Part shown: positions 51,701 to 60,379 of the stretch, one piece after another
Layout: each line of letters begins with the position of its first letter
How positions within the stretch are numbered: the first letter of the stretch is position 1
Assembly: GCA_963728965.1 (NCBI GenBank)
Contig: CAVSMH010000002.1
Span: 372,001 to 436,000, forward strand
Source of the DNA: DASQZT01 sp963728965
GTDB taxonomy: Bacteria; Acidobacteriota; Terriglobia; Bryobacterales; Bryobacteraceae
Direction of reading: 5' to 3'
DNA: 64,000 bases
Translations under genes and position numbers: made by a program
Notes under the pieces: generated by a model
The model's database searches: none
Told to the model about the DNA's origin: nothing
The model's input: only the letters and a program-made list of their open reading frames with translations

Positions 51701-52347
51701 TTTCGCCGTATTACTACCCCCATATCCTCAGCTTCAGCGTGGATTACACCATACCGGCTTTGGGTCCCGTCAAAGGGAACCGGATCGCCCGGACCATTCT
51801 GGCCGACTGGAGAGCCACTAGCATCACCACCGTCCAGAGCGGCGATCTGTTGGGAACTCCGGGCTCCAGCAACTCCATCGGCAGTTATGTCTCCACCGGT
51901 TTCACGCGGCAGGCCCGGATTCCGGGAGTGCCGCTGTACCTGAAGGATATCAACTGTGGCTGCATCGATCCCACCCAGGAGACCGTGCTGAATCCCGCCG
52001 CCTGGCTGAACCAGGCCGCCGGCGTTCCGGGCAGCAACGTCGTCTACTACAACGACTTCCGCGGGCAGCGCCGGCCGGTCATATCGGGCGGCATCGGCAA
52101 GGTCTTCAAGATTCGCGAGAGCGTGTCGTTCAGCGTCCGCGCGGAGTTCTTCAATCTGTTCAACCAGATGCTGTCGCTGGCCAATCCGAACACCGGAAGT
52201 CCGCAGAATCCCCCTACTCGGTCCAACAGCGGGCTGCTCACCGGCGGCTTCGGATACCTCAACTATACGGGGATCGCGGGTAACAGCGTGACCTCCTCTC
52301 TACCTACCCCGCGTACGGGGCAGATTGTGGCCCGGATCCAGTTTTGA
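48715..52347 (+). CDS. Oar-like TonB-dependent receptor with carboxypeptidase-regulatory domain
   Basis: 1,210 residues from GTG 48715, which has GGAGG 5 nt upstream. A signal peptide (LQLVLFLLTVPLFAQ) leads into a carboxypeptidase-D-regulatory-like domain (GAITGTVSDTTGALIPGAQV, residues ~22-110). A plug region with VVTAESSQL and the NGGTINFKIVFEGQQSDDPY type of conserved stretch follows, then a large outer-membrane barrel ending in an aromatic residue (IVARIQF). Acidobacteria carry many such receptors, thought to import polymers or siderophore-like ligands; the ligand is unknown. The adjacent CRTAC1 and TPR genes follow in the same direction. The insertion sequence upstream may have separated it from its original promoter. 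Confidence 0.88.
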   Translation: MKPKLQLVLFLLTVPLFAQSDRGAITGTVSDTTGALIPGAQVVINNTNTGAKTDTVTTGTGNYTLLALPVGTYTLTVEQAGFTKYERTNIQVQVAVTTRIDVVLTVGSAAESVVVTAESSQLKTENAEQSMTITGNQIAELPINFGIGAGAIRNPLSFIQMTPGASFNGWNNISINGGTINFKIVFEGQQSDDPYSTQVSDEIQPSVEAIEQFTLQTSNFTAEYGGVGGGGIYNFTSKSGTNEFHGSAYNYLENTILNAGIPFTSDSAGRHVKVVKHLADYGGTFGGPVLIPKLYNGRNKTFFFFNLERYRDREALYAGITTVPNSAFLSGNLSNNLAVTGNRNLGIDFAGRPIIQNSVYDPSTAVTDANGRRVLNVFANNIIPQTRIDPVSARIMALYPKPNIGNDLFVNNFAMSGAFYKLQQIPSIKIDQNFGTRTKLSGYYSTQSTDKSNGVDGLPAVLSTVRIQGIRSEMARVNFDYTLSPTMVLHLGTGFQSHRNPDTVPPISADYDNTTLGIIGAPGTGFPRFGAIGDNVYGGIAISTGPGSRNLFIGRRLSASPSLSWIHGNHTYKAGAEWKHDTTNYSSRTNMSPSYGFSGAETSQPLYGQVLPSGTGIGSSWASFLLGQYDSVSAGNGQALFFLRDSWALYAQDSWKITRKVTLDYGVRWDLQQPLKELHDRMNSFSPTTPNPKAGGLPGAVIYAGSGTGRCNCLFAPYYPYAIAPRLGIAYQIDAKTVFRGGWGLSYGPLAPLLTDPSSSSTGFNTVTIPSPGNGVAAGSISQPLMFDQAALWGAPYDPSLNVVPGGGIQGAPAIVDRNAGRPARVNQWNISLQREVIPNLVVEAAFVGNHGVWEANGSSQGFYYASVGNLINYNAVDPAVLQAYGLGDLTNAATRSLLSSTISSATAVAAGFKKPYAGFPDSGSVLQSLRPFPQYSGVGQFQAPLGDSWYDSLQVKVVKRYSHGLTASMTYTYGKALDATTNAGSIYDRKSFKGLSPYYYPHILSFSVDYTIPALGPVKGNRIARTILADWRATSITTVQSGDLLGTPGSSNSIGSYVSTGFTRQARIPGVPLYLKDINCGCIDPTQETVLNPAAWLNQAAGVPGSNVVYYNDFRGQRRPVISGGIGKVFKIRESVSFSVRAEFFNLFNQMLSLANPNTGSPQNPPTRSNSGLLTGGFGYLNYTGIAGNSVTSSLPTPRTGQIVARIQF

Positions 52348-52365
52348 GGCCCCATGCGGTGAAGC

Positions 52366-54060
52366 GTGGCCCTGTTGTACAGTAGGGATCGAACGTCACG
52401 CTTCATCGTATTTGCACTGATCCTCGGCGGCGTTGCGACACCTGCCGCAACGCCACATTCGATCCGCTTCGAAGAGATCGCCGGCGAGGCGGGTCTGCGG
52501 TTCGAACTGCGCAACGGCGCCTCGGGCCAGTTCCACCAGATCGAACTCACCGGCGGCGGTGTCGCCGTCCTCGACTACAACAATGATGGGTGCGCCGACA
52601 TTTTCTTCACCAACGGCGCCGCCATCCCCAGCCTCCGCAAAACCGGCCCCGAATTCTCCAACCGTCTGTTTCGCAATAACTGCGACCTCACCTTCACCGA
52701 TGTCACCGCCGAGGCCGGCCTGGCGGGCGAAGGTTACTCCACCGCGGTCGCCGCCGGCGACTTCGATAACGACGGCTTCAGCGATCTCTTCGTAGCCGGA
52801 GTCAAGCGCAACATCCTGTACCGCAATCTCGGGAACGGGCGCTTTTCGGACGTCACCGCGCCCGCCGGTGTTGCCGCGGCCGATCCCACTTACGGCAACA
52901 TGTGGGCCGTATCGGCCGGCTGGCTGGATTACGATAACGACGGCTGGCTCGACCTGTTCATTTCGAATTACGTGGTCTGGAATCCGCAGACCGAACCTCG
53001 CTGCGGAACGCCGGAACGGCAGTTCTACTGTCATCCCAGGGAGTATCAAGGCCTGCCCGGCCAACTGTTCCATAACAACCACGACGGCACGTTCCGCGAC
53101 ATCGCCCAATCCTCCGGAATCGGCCGCCATATCGGCAAGGGAATGGGTGTCGCATTCGCCGATGCCGACGGCGACGGCCTCACCGATATCTATGTCGCCA
53201 ATGATTCCGTGCGCAGTTTTCTGTTCCACAATCGCGGCCATGGGATTTTCGAGGAAATCGGCCTCGAAGCCGGAGTGGCGTTGCGCGAAGATGGCTTCGG
53301 CATCGCCGGCATGGGTGGCGATTTTCGCGATTTCGATAACGATGGCAAGCCCGACCTGATCGTCTCCGGAATCCTGAACGATTCGTTTCTGCTGTTTCAT
53401 AATCTCGGCGCTGCCAGGGGATTTGAAGATTACGCGCAACGGACCGGCTTGTTGATGGCCACCCGCCAGTTCACCGGCTGGAGCCTGGGCATGTACGACC
53501 TCGACAATGATGGATGGAAGGACCTGTTCTTTGCGCTGTCCCACCTAGCGCAGATGGATCGATACCAGGGGACCGACTCGACTCTGCCGAACCGTGTCTT
53601 CCGGAATATCGAGGGGAAGCGCCTGCAAGACGTGTCGGCGGCGGCAGGTCCCGATTTTCAACGTGCGGCGATGCATCGCGGCGTGGCATTCGCCGACTTT
53701 GACAATGACGGCCGCATCGATGCCGTGGTTTCTGTCGTGAACGGTCCCGCCAAGCTGTTCCACAACGTCTCCGAAGGCGGATCGCATTGGCTGGCGCTCC
53801 GCTTGCGCGGCCGGCGCGCCAATCGTCAGGGGCTCGGCGCGGTCGTGCACGTACACCTGCCCGATGGCCGCGATTTGTATAATGAGGCCACGACCACCGT
53901 GGGATACGCCTGTTCGAGCGAAGCGCTGGTGCGGTTCGGGCTGGGCGCGAATCGAGAGGCGGAACAGGTCGAGGTCCGCTGGCCGGGCGGCACGATCCAG
54001 GAGGCCCGCCGCGTGGCCGCCGATCGAGTGGTCGAGATCGTCGAAGAGGTTAAGCCATGA
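52366..54060 (+). CDS. CRTAC1-type secreted protein: VCBS/FG-GAP repeats with ASPIC/UnbV domain
   Basis: 564 residues from GTG 52366. After a hydrophobic leader come at least seven calcium-binding repeats of the D-x-D/N-x-D-G type: DYNNDGCADIF, DFDNDGFSDLF, DYDNDGWLDLF, DADGDGLTDIY, DFDNDGKPDLI, DLDNDGWKDLF and DFDNDGRIDAV, forming an integrin-like propeller. The C-terminal ~100 residues (HWLALRLRGRRANRQGLGAVV, then VRWPGGTIQEA) are the ASPIC/UnbV domain. It is probably a secreted or surface binding protein. It starts 18 bp after the receptor and overlaps the TPR gene by ATGA, so the three are one operon. Confidence 0.9.
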   Translation: MALLYSRDRTSRFIVFALILGGVATPAATPHSIRFEEIAGEAGLRFELRNGASGQFHQIELTGGGVAVLDYNNDGCADIFFTNGAAIPSLRKTGPEFSNRLFRNNCDLTFTDVTAEAGLAGEGYSTAVAAGDFDNDGFSDLFVAGVKRNILYRNLGNGRFSDVTAPAGVAAADPTYGNMWAVSAGWLDYDNDGWLDLFISNYVVWNPQTEPRCGTPERQFYCHPREYQGLPGQLFHNNHDGTFRDIAQSSGIGRHIGKGMGVAFADADGDGLTDIYVANDSVRSFLFHNRGHGIFEEIGLEAGVALREDGFGIAGMGGDFRDFDNDGKPDLIVSGILNDSFLLFHNLGAARGFEDYAQRTGLLMATRQFTGWSLGMYDLDNDGWKDLFFALSHLAQMDRYQGTDSTLPNRVFRNIEGKRLQDVSAAAGPDFQRAAMHRGVAFADFDNDGRIDAVVSVVNGPAKLFHNVSEGGSHWLALRLRGRRANRQGLGAVVHVHLPDGRDLYNEATTTVGYACSSEALVRFGLGANREAEQVEVRWPGGTIQEARRVAADRVVEIVEEVKP

Positions 54061-54884
54061 GTCGTGGGAAACGGGTCCTAGCGGCTTGGCTCTTCGTGCT
54101 GGCCGTTTCCGGCGCCGCGCCTGTCTCTCCGGGCTATCCCGCATACGAAAAAGCGAATGCGCTCTTTGTCGCGAAGAAGCTGCCCGAAGCGCTGTCGGCC
54201 ATTGACGAGGCCCTCCGCCTCGATCCGAAACTGGTACCGGCACTGACATTGAAAGCGAAAATGGCCATGGCTGTCGGCCGCCTCGATGTCGCGCGGCTCT
54301 GCCTGGAACAGGCATTGGCGATCGATCCCCGCGCGCCCTACGCCCAGTTCCTGTATGGGCTCGAAGCGTACCTGGGCAACGACATGAAAGCGGCCCTGCC
54401 ACGGTTTCGAAAGGCCCGTCAACTCAATCCCGCCGATCCGCGCGCGGCCTTGTATCTCGGCCTCGCCACCGAGGCCCTCGGGCAGTCCGGCGAAGCCCTG
54501 TCGCTCTACGAAGAGGCCGTCCGCCTGGAGCGCTTCGCCGGCGAACTCCATGCCGAAACGCTGTTGCCCGGCATAAGGCTGCTCTTTCTCATGGGCCGGC
54601 TGGACGATTGCGAGCGGTGGGTCCGCGAGGCCGTCAAGCTCTCTCCCCATTCCCGCGACGCGCGCTTCGAATGGGCCCGGCTTCTGCTGAAGAAAGGCGA
54701 TCCCTCGCAGGCCGCCGCCGAAGGGGAAACCGCTCTCGCCCTGTCGGACGGCATCGTGACCGACTCGGCGATCCACTATCTGCTGATTCGTGCTTACCTC
54801 GCCAGCGGCATGCCGGATCGTGCCGAGAAGCACGCCGAAGTGATGCGCGCCGAGGAGAGCCCGGCCGCCCCGGCGAAACACTGA
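54057..54884 (+). CDS. Secreted tetratricopeptide-repeat protein
   Basis: 275 residues. A signal peptide (VLAAWLFVLAVSGAAP) is followed by about six TPR motifs (YEKANALFVAKKLPEALSAI, LKAKMAMAVGRLDVARLCLEQ and similar) that make a superhelical protein-binding scaffold. No enzymatic domain is seen. The ATG overlaps the CRTAC1 stop. Its likely role is to bind the receptor or the CRTAC1 protein in the periplasm, inferred from the operon only. The 103 bp after it contain a TATACT at 54940-54945. Confidence 0.85.
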   Translation: MSRGKRVLAAWLFVLAVSGAAPVSPGYPAYEKANALFVAKKLPEALSAIDEALRLDPKLVPALTLKAKMAMAVGRLDVARLCLEQALAIDPRAPYAQFLYGLEAYLGNDMKAALPRFRKARQLNPADPRAALYLGLATEALGQSGEALSLYEEAVRLERFAGELHAETLLPGIRLLFLMGRLDDCERWVREAVKLSPHSRDARFEWARLLLKKGDPSQAAAEGETALALSDGIVTDSAIHYLLIRAYLASGMPDRAEKHAEVMRAEESPAAPAKH

Positions 54885-54987
54885 GTACACTCCGCGCCGG
54901 CCCCACCCCCGAATCGGAGCAAGGGGTCCGGTTGGTTGTTATACTGTTGCCTTGTCGGTCCGGAAGGCCGGCGGAAAGGAAATCTGC

Positions 54988-56226
54988 ATGAAGCGCAGAG
55001 CATTTCTGAAGTCCCTCGCGGCCGTGCCCGCCGCCTGTTTGGCGGTGGCCCGGCGTGCCGAAGCGGCGCTGCCGAAAACCAAAATTACCCGGATCCGCAT
55101 TTACCAGCCGCCTAATCTCAACCAGGTCTTCAACCAGAGCAACATGCTGGTCACGGTTGAGACCGATGCCGGCATCACCGGAATCGGCGAGGGCGGCGCT
55201 AAAGACACCCTGGAGCAATGCGCCGGCTCTCTCATCGGCAAGGACCCCTTCAAGATCGAGGCCATCTGGCAGGAAGAATACATGGCGTGGTTCTACCCGC
55301 CGGGCCGCGAAAAACAGGACGCCATGGGCGCGCTCGATCTCGCCCTGTGGGACATCAAAGGCAAAGCCATGGGACTCCCCATCCACGAGATCCTGGGTGG
55401 CGCCGTGCGCAACTACTGCGAGTGCTACAACACCGGCAACGTCCGCCCGCCGGCCGCGCCGGGCGGCGCACCGCCCACCCTGAAGGATCGCGTCCAGGCC
55501 ACCCTCGAAGCGGGCTACAAACTCTACCGCATGGGCGCCGCCGATTCCGTCCGCGGCCCTTGGGACGTCCGCGCCCGCCTCCTCCAGGTGGCCAAGGATG
55601 CCAAAGACGTGCGCGAGGCTCTCGGGTCCACCGGCGACTGGAGCATCGACTTCCACCAGCGCTTCGAATATGCCGACGCCCTGCGGGGCTGCAAGCTGAT
55701 CGAGGAGTACGCTCCCTACCTCATGGAGGACCCCGTGCGCGACGAGCACTTCCTCCAGGACATTCCCAAACTCCGCCAGATGACCACCGTACCCATCGCT
55801 GCCGGCGAGGAGTGGGGCTGGCGCTGGGATTTCAACCAGCTCGTCGAAAACCACGATATCGATTTCAACCGCTGCACCCTGCCCAACGTCGGCGGCATCA
55901 CCGAGTTCCTCAAGATCATGGCCATGTGCGAAACCCACGCCGTCGGCCTGGTTCCGCACTTCACCGGTCCCGTGGCCACTGCCGCCCTCGTCCACTGCCT
56001 GGTCACTTATCCAGGCACGGTCATGTTCGAGTACAACTATGCCGACCGCAAGATTCCCTATCTTCCCGAGTTCACCGATTTCAACGCCGGCAAGCTCTAC
56101 CCCAACGAACGGCCCGGGCTCGGAGTCACCCTGGACGTCAAGCCGCTCACCCAGATCGGCGAAGTGACCCAGCCGATTCGCCGGCAGATTTACAACCGCC
56201 CCGACGGCTCGCTCACCCATTGGTAG
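54988..56226 (+). CDS. Tat-exported enolase-superfamily protein (mandelate racemase/muconate-lactonizing type)
   Basis: 412 residues from ATG 54988, with GGAAA upstream. The N terminus MKRRAFLKSLAAVPAACLA is a twin-arginine-type signal. The enolase-superfamily domains follow: capping domain (VTVETDAGITGIGEGG), ALDLALWDIKGKAMGLPIHEILGG, first metal Asp in WSIDFHQRFEYAD, second ligand in PYLMEDPVRDEH, third in IAAGEEWGWRWDF, then CTLPNVGGITEFLK. Such enzymes dehydrate or epimerise sugar acids by abstracting an alpha proton. Export is unusual for this class. A CBM9-like gene follows 20 bp later. Confidence 0.85.
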   Translation: MKRRAFLKSLAAVPAACLAVARRAEAALPKTKITRIRIYQPPNLNQVFNQSNMLVTVETDAGITGIGEGGAKDTLEQCAGSLIGKDPFKIEAIWQEEYMAWFYPPGREKQDAMGALDLALWDIKGKAMGLPIHEILGGAVRNYCECYNTGNVRPPAAPGGAPPTLKDRVQATLEAGYKLYRMGAADSVRGPWDVRARLLQVAKDAKDVREALGSTGDWSIDFHQRFEYADALRGCKLIEEYAPYLMEDPVRDEHFLQDIPKLRQMTTVPIAAGEEWGWRWDFNQLVENHDIDFNRCTLPNVGGITEFLKIMAMCETHAVGLVPHFTGPVATAALVHCLVTYPGTVMFEYNYADRKIPYLPEFTDFNAGKLYPNERPGLGVTLDVKPLTQIGEVTQPIRRQIYNRPDGSLTHW

Positions 56227-56246
56227 GCCGGGAGACAGGTGATCCA

Positions 56247-56981
56247 ATGACCATGGGCGTTCGGTCCCAACTCCTTCCGCTATGCCTCGTTTTCGCCGCC
56301 GCGCTTCCCGCGCAGGCGCCGGTTCCCCGCTACCAGGTAAAGCGCGCTGCCGGCCGCATCGTCATCGATGGCAAGCTGGACGACAAGGCGTGGCAGGCTG
56401 CCGCGCCCATCGAGCTGGTCTTCCCGTGGGATTCTCAAACGGGCGCGAAGCAAAAGACCACTGCCCGCCTGCTCTGGGATGACAACTACCTCTACGTCGC
56501 TTACGACTGCGAGGACACCGATATCGTAGCCCTGCGCCTCGAGCGCGACGATCCCACCTATCTCGACGATGCCGTCGAAATCTTCATTAATCCCCGACCG
56601 TCGCAAACCGGCGTTTACTTCGGGCTCGAGATGAACGCGCGCGCCGTACTATACGACTACCTGATGTCCGACGCGCGCTATGCCTTCAAGCGTTTCAATA
56701 TGCAGGGCGTGCAACTGGCCACGTTCATACGCGGCACCCTTAACGTGCGCGGCGATGAGGACAAGGGCTGGAGCCTCGAAGTGGCCATCCCGTGGGTCAA
56801 TTTCGAGGAGCTCTCGAAACGGCCGGCGCCGGGCGCCGTGTGGACCGCCAATCTCAACCGCTGGGATGGCGTGGAGCCCAACCGGCGGCTCAGCATCTGG
56901 TCCGACCCGCTGCAAACCAGGCCGCATCCCCATTTCCCGGCCCGCTTCGGCCAGCTCGTCTTCGTACAGGACGCCGAATGA
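56247..56981 (+). CDS. Secreted CBM9-like carbohydrate-binding protein
   Basis: 244 residues. A signal peptide (SQLLPLCLVFAAALPAQ) precedes a carbohydrate-binding family 9-like beta-sandwich: IVIDGKLDDKAWQAAAPIEL, ARLLWDDNYLYVAYDCEDTD, DDAVEIFINP, and a C-terminal WTANLNRWDG. Such domains bind reducing ends of sugars or appear as orphan secreted proteins in Acidobacteria and Bacteroidetes. It sits between two enolase-superfamily genes, so it may help capture their substrate. ATG 56253 is an alternative start. Confidence 0.85.
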   Translation: MTMGVRSQLLPLCLVFAAALPAQAPVPRYQVKRAAGRIVIDGKLDDKAWQAAAPIELVFPWDSQTGAKQKTTARLLWDDNYLYVAYDCEDTDIVALRLERDDPTYLDDAVEIFINPRPSQTGVYFGLEMNARAVLYDYLMSDARYAFKRFNMQGVQLATFIRGTLNVRGDEDKGWSLEVAIPWVNFEELSKRPAPGAVWTANLNRWDGVEPNRRLSIWSDPLQTRPHPHFPARFGQLVFVQDAE

Positions 56982-57109
56982 GGCGGCGCCGATGCCGCTC
57001 CACTCACGGTGGGACGATGCGATCGGTACGTGGCCGACTTTGCCGCGCCGGGTGGCCCCTCTCCGATCCACGTATCGAGAGAAAAGGTTCTAAAAGGGAT
57101 GAATGGATA

Positions 57110-57211
57110 TACAATCGGTGCTGTCTGATGCCAACGGATCCATACCCGAATTCCGCGGCGCTCGGGCCGGTTGATCAGCATCGAATTCCGCCCCGGATGG
57201 AGGTTTTCTAA
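57110..57211 (+). promoter_or_regulatory. Possible promoter and leader ORF before the dehydratase gene
   Basis: TACAAT at 57110-57115 is followed 12 nt later by ATG 57128, opening a 27-codon frame that stops at 57211, just 2 nt before the dehydratase ATG. GGAGG lies within its last codons, so the two could be translationally coupled. The rest of the 232-bp gap from 56982 shows nothing else. Confidence 0.35.
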
Positions 57212-57213
57212 AA

Positions 57214-58425
57214 ATGTCGGAAGTAGATCGTCGCTCTACGATTCGCGGTTTGATTGGTACCGGTGCCCTGCTCGGCTTGGATGCCGCCTTCACCGCCGAA
57301 TCCAGCCCCGCCGCCCCGGTCGGCCCCAATGACAATATCAAGGTCACCAAACTCGAGACCTTCGTCCTGAAGAACTCATGGGTGTTCGTGAAGATCTCCA
57401 CCGATGCCGGCATCGTCGGCTGGGGCGAGATGCTCAAGGACGATGCCAAAGCCTGCGCCGCGGGCGCGCAGGAGGTCGGACGCTACCTGGTGGGCCAGGA
57501 TCCCTGCCGCGTGGTGTTCCATTGGCAGGCGATTCACCGCGGCGCATTCTATCGCGGCGGCCCCATCAAGACCGCCATCACGAGCGGCATTGACCAGGCC
57601 TTGTGGGACATCAAAGGCAAAGTCTACGGCGTTCCCGTGTACAAGCTTCTGGGCGGCCCCACCCGCGACCGCATCCGTGTGTATGGAAGGGTCAGCCAGG
57701 AGACCGGCGTCAACGCCATGAAGGTCGGACCCAACGGCGGCGGACGCGGCGCGATGAAATATATCGAGGGGCCGAAGTTCATCGACGCGGTGGTGGACAA
57801 CTTCAAAGCGCTCCGCCAGCGCCACGGCCAGGGTGTGGACATCGCCATCGACTTTCACGGCGCCGTGCAACCGCCTACGGCACTTCTTCTGATGAAGGCC
57901 CTCGAGCCCTACCAGCCGTTCTTCTACGAGGAAGTGGTGCAATGCCTCAACGTGGACATCATGGCGGAGCTGGCCCGCAAGACCCATATCCCGCTCGCCA
58001 CCGGCGAACGCATCTACACGAAATGGGGGTTCAAGGAAATCCTCGAGAAGCGGGCGGCCACCATCCTGCAGCCGGACGTCTGTTATGCCGGCGGCATCAC
58101 CGAGTTGCGGCTGATTGCGGGAATGGCGGAAGCGTACTACACGCCCCTGGCCCCGCACAATCCACAGGGCCCCTGTTCCCTGGCGGCGAGTTACCAGGTA
58201 GCTGCGTCGATTCCGAATTTCCTGATCCAGGAGAATGGCGACGCCAACTATGAGGACCTGCTGGCCAAGCCGTTGCCGCCGGTCAGAAACGGGTATCGTC
58301 CCCTTCTGACCGACCCGGGCCTGGGAATCACCATCGACGAAGACAAGCTGAGGGCGCAAGTCGGCGAGCCGCGGGAATACCGCACGCGCCTCGATCCGGA
58401 CGATGGCTCGGTCGTCGACTGGTAA
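57214..58425 (+). CDS. D-galactonate dehydratase-like enolase-superfamily protein, Tat-type signal
   Basis: 403 residues. The leader SEVDRRSTIRGLIGTGALLGL carries an RR pair and a hydrophobic stretch. Motifs agree with the galactonate dehydratase branch: IDFHGAVQPP (metal Asp plus His), PFFYEEVVQCL (Glu), LATGERIYTKWGF (Glu), ILQPDVCYAGGITE and LAPHNPQGPCSLAA (His). The segment between VYGRVSQ and NAMKVGP is shorter than I expect for the family, by roughly 15-20 residues. It would dehydrate an aldonic acid to a 2-keto-3-deoxy acid. It forms a functional cluster with the other enolase protein and the CBM9 protein. Confidence 0.85.
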   Translation: MSEVDRRSTIRGLIGTGALLGLDAAFTAESSPAAPVGPNDNIKVTKLETFVLKNSWVFVKISTDAGIVGWGEMLKDDAKACAAGAQEVGRYLVGQDPCRVVFHWQAIHRGAFYRGGPIKTAITSGIDQALWDIKGKVYGVPVYKLLGGPTRDRIRVYGRVSQETGVNAMKVGPNGGGRGAMKYIEGPKFIDAVVDNFKALRQRHGQGVDIAIDFHGAVQPPTALLLMKALEPYQPFFYEEVVQCLNVDIMAELARKTHIPLATGERIYTKWGFKEILEKRAATILQPDVCYAGGITELRLIAGMAEAYYTPLAPHNPQGPCSLAASYQVAASIPNFLIQENGDANYEDLLAKPLPPVRNGYRPLLTDPGLGITIDEDKLRAQVGEPREYRTRLDPDDGSVVDW

Positions 58426-58535
58426 GCTCGCAATCTCCGCTGGTCACGGTGTCGGAATGGGCAGACGAGGCGTCGTCCTACTCCAACGACAATGTGCTGA
58501 ATACGAAAGATAGCTTTCCAACTTAGCCGTCACAA

Positions 58536-60368
58536 CTATTTTCCATCAACGGAAAAAGCCAAAAGTACGTTGCCCGGCATACCGCCCCATTGGCCGTAGC
58601 CGGAGTTCACGAACACCATGCCGTCAACCACCGCCGAACCCGCGGCGTCCATCGAGCCTCCGCGAGCCGGCTTGCCGTTGACAGTCGGGAACTCGTGCGC
58701 CGTGTCCACGTCCCAGCGGAGTTCGCCGGTCGCCGTGGAATAGGCGCGCAGGTGTCCGTTGACCGAACCCGAAAAAACGACGCCGGGAATCGCGGTGACG
58801 GCGGCTGATTGCGCGGGTGAGCAGTCGGTTCGGTGATTGGCGCAGGGCAGAGGTTTGGCGCTCCAGGCGATCTTGCCGGTTTTGAGATCCAGCGCGTGCA
58901 GGCCGCCGCCCTTCTTGGGGTCCAGAGTCATGCGGAAGCCTTGTGGCGATTTGGGGTCGGCCACGCCGCCGATGACGATATTGGAGATAGCCACGTAAAC
59001 CTTTTGGCCATCCGATGCCGAACCCCACTGGCTGCCGCCCAAAACGCCTCCTGCTCCGGCGCGTGTCTGCCACAGGATTTTGCCTTTCTCATCGGGATCC
59101 ACCGCGTGCACCATGCCGGATTTCTGCGCGATGACCAGCGCGCGCTTTCCCTCCCCGAGATTGACCAGGATGGGCGGCTGTCCGAAGTCGAAATCCTGGC
59201 CGGCCGACGTGGGGCAATTGGTGCGCGGCGGAGCGGCGCAGCTGTTGTTGAAGGCGTCGTTTTCGGTTAGTTGTCTGGACCAGAGCAACTCGCCGGTCTT
59301 CAGGTCCAGAGCCAGGAGCGCGTCGCTGGTATCGGTGGTCGGGTCCGAATAGTTGTCACCGGTGGAGACGTACAGAGTGCCGCGCTGTTCGTCGATCGTG
59401 GGGCTCGACCAGATGGCTGCACCGGAAGGACCCATTTGTGCGGCTCCGGCCGGAGTCTTCGGCGCGGCCTTTGCGGCTTCCGGAATGGTGAACGTTTTCC
59501 AGAGGGTCTTGCCGGTGGCGGCATCCAGCGCGACCACGCTGCCGCGAAACGTGCAGCAGCGGAATTTCGGATCCCCGGCCAGCGCCTCTTCAAAAGAGGA
59601 GAACGGCTGGTAGAGCACTCCCTTGTAAAAGCGCGGCGTAGCGGTGGCCAGAGTGGCATAATGATCCATGGGTTTCACCTTCCACATCAACTTGCCGGTT
59701 TGCGCATTGAGCGCATACATGGTGCCGCCGGCATCGCCAAAGAAGACCGCGGGAACACCCTTCGCCTCGCCGAGGGCGACCCCGGCGCGGATGCCGGTAC
59801 CGGCCTGATAGCCCCAACGCGTGCAGCCGGTATCGGCGTCGAGCGAGTAAACGGCGCCGGTCTGGGAGCCGATGAAGACGCGCCCTCCGGCGATGGTGGG
59901 CTGCGAGCGCGCCATGGTGACGTCGCCCAGGTTGAACGCCCACTTGAGCTTGAGTTTGGGAACGTCGGCCGCCGAAAGCCCAGCGGAAGCGGCGTCCTGA
60001 AATCGCGAGTTGGTGAGGCTGGTGCTCCATCCGTTCCACTGCGAGCCGGCAGACGGTTCAAAGGCGGCGTCACCTTTGCATGTGGGGGTGAAGACGGGAG
60101 GCGCAGCATGGGAGCCGCCAGTGGGTGCGATGTAGCTGATCAGTGCGAAGATCTGATCCGCCGAGAGGCCCGCGGCCTCCGTCTTCATGAGTCCGGTGGT
60201 AAGAGCCCGGTAAATGGCTTCGCCGCTCATGGCTTTGATCGCGCTGAGCGCGGGGACGCGCTCCTTGGGGGCATCATGGCAGGCGGCGCAACGCTGCTTG
60301 TAGATCGCTGCTCCGTCCTGAGCGGACAGAGACGGTAGCATCAGGGCTAACAGACAGATGTATCGCAT
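58536..60368 (-). CDS. Cytochrome c - PQQ beta-propeller dehydrogenase fusion
   Basis: 610 residues, with AGGAGGA before the ATG. After the signal peptide (ICLLALMLPSLSA) is a c-type haem domain with CAACH (residues ~27-31). An eight-bladed quinoprotein propeller follows, with repeats such as VYSLDADTG, MYALNAQTGKLMW, VVALDAATGKTLW, LLALDLKTGELLW and LHALDLKTGKIAW. The layout resembles polyvinyl-alcohol dehydrogenase-type PQQ enzymes, where the haem domain accepts electrons from the cofactor in the periplasm. Substrate unknown, an alcohol or sugar most likely. It is monocistronic or trails the ABC operon, which ends 11 bp upstream on the same strand. Confidence 0.88.
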   Translation of the reverse strand: MRYICLLALMLPSLSAQDGAAIYKQRCAACHDAPKERVPALSAIKAMSGEAIYRALTTGLMKTEAAGLSADQIFALISYIAPTGGSHAAPPVFTPTCKGDAAFEPSAGSQWNGWSTSLTNSRFQDAASAGLSAADVPKLKLKWAFNLGDVTMARSQPTIAGGRVFIGSQTGAVYSLDADTGCTRWGYQAGTGIRAGVALGEAKGVPAVFFGDAGGTMYALNAQTGKLMWKVKPMDHYATLATATPRFYKGVLYQPFSSFEEALAGDPKFRCCTFRGSVVALDAATGKTLWKTFTIPEAAKAAPKTPAGAAQMGPSGAAIWSSPTIDEQRGTLYVSTGDNYSDPTTDTSDALLALDLKTGELLWSRQLTENDAFNNSCAAPPRTNCPTSAGQDFDFGQPPILVNLGEGKRALVIAQKSGMVHAVDPDEKGKILWQTRAGAGGVLGGSQWGSASDGQKVYVAISNIVIGGVADPKSPQGFRMTLDPKKGGGLHALDLKTGKIAWSAKPLPCANHRTDCSPAQSAAVTAIPGVVFSGSVNGHLRAYSTATGELRWDVDTAHEFPTVNGKPARGGSMDAAGSAVVDGMVFVNSGYGQWGGMPGNVLLAFSVDGK

Positions 60369-60379
60369 GAAGAATCCTC

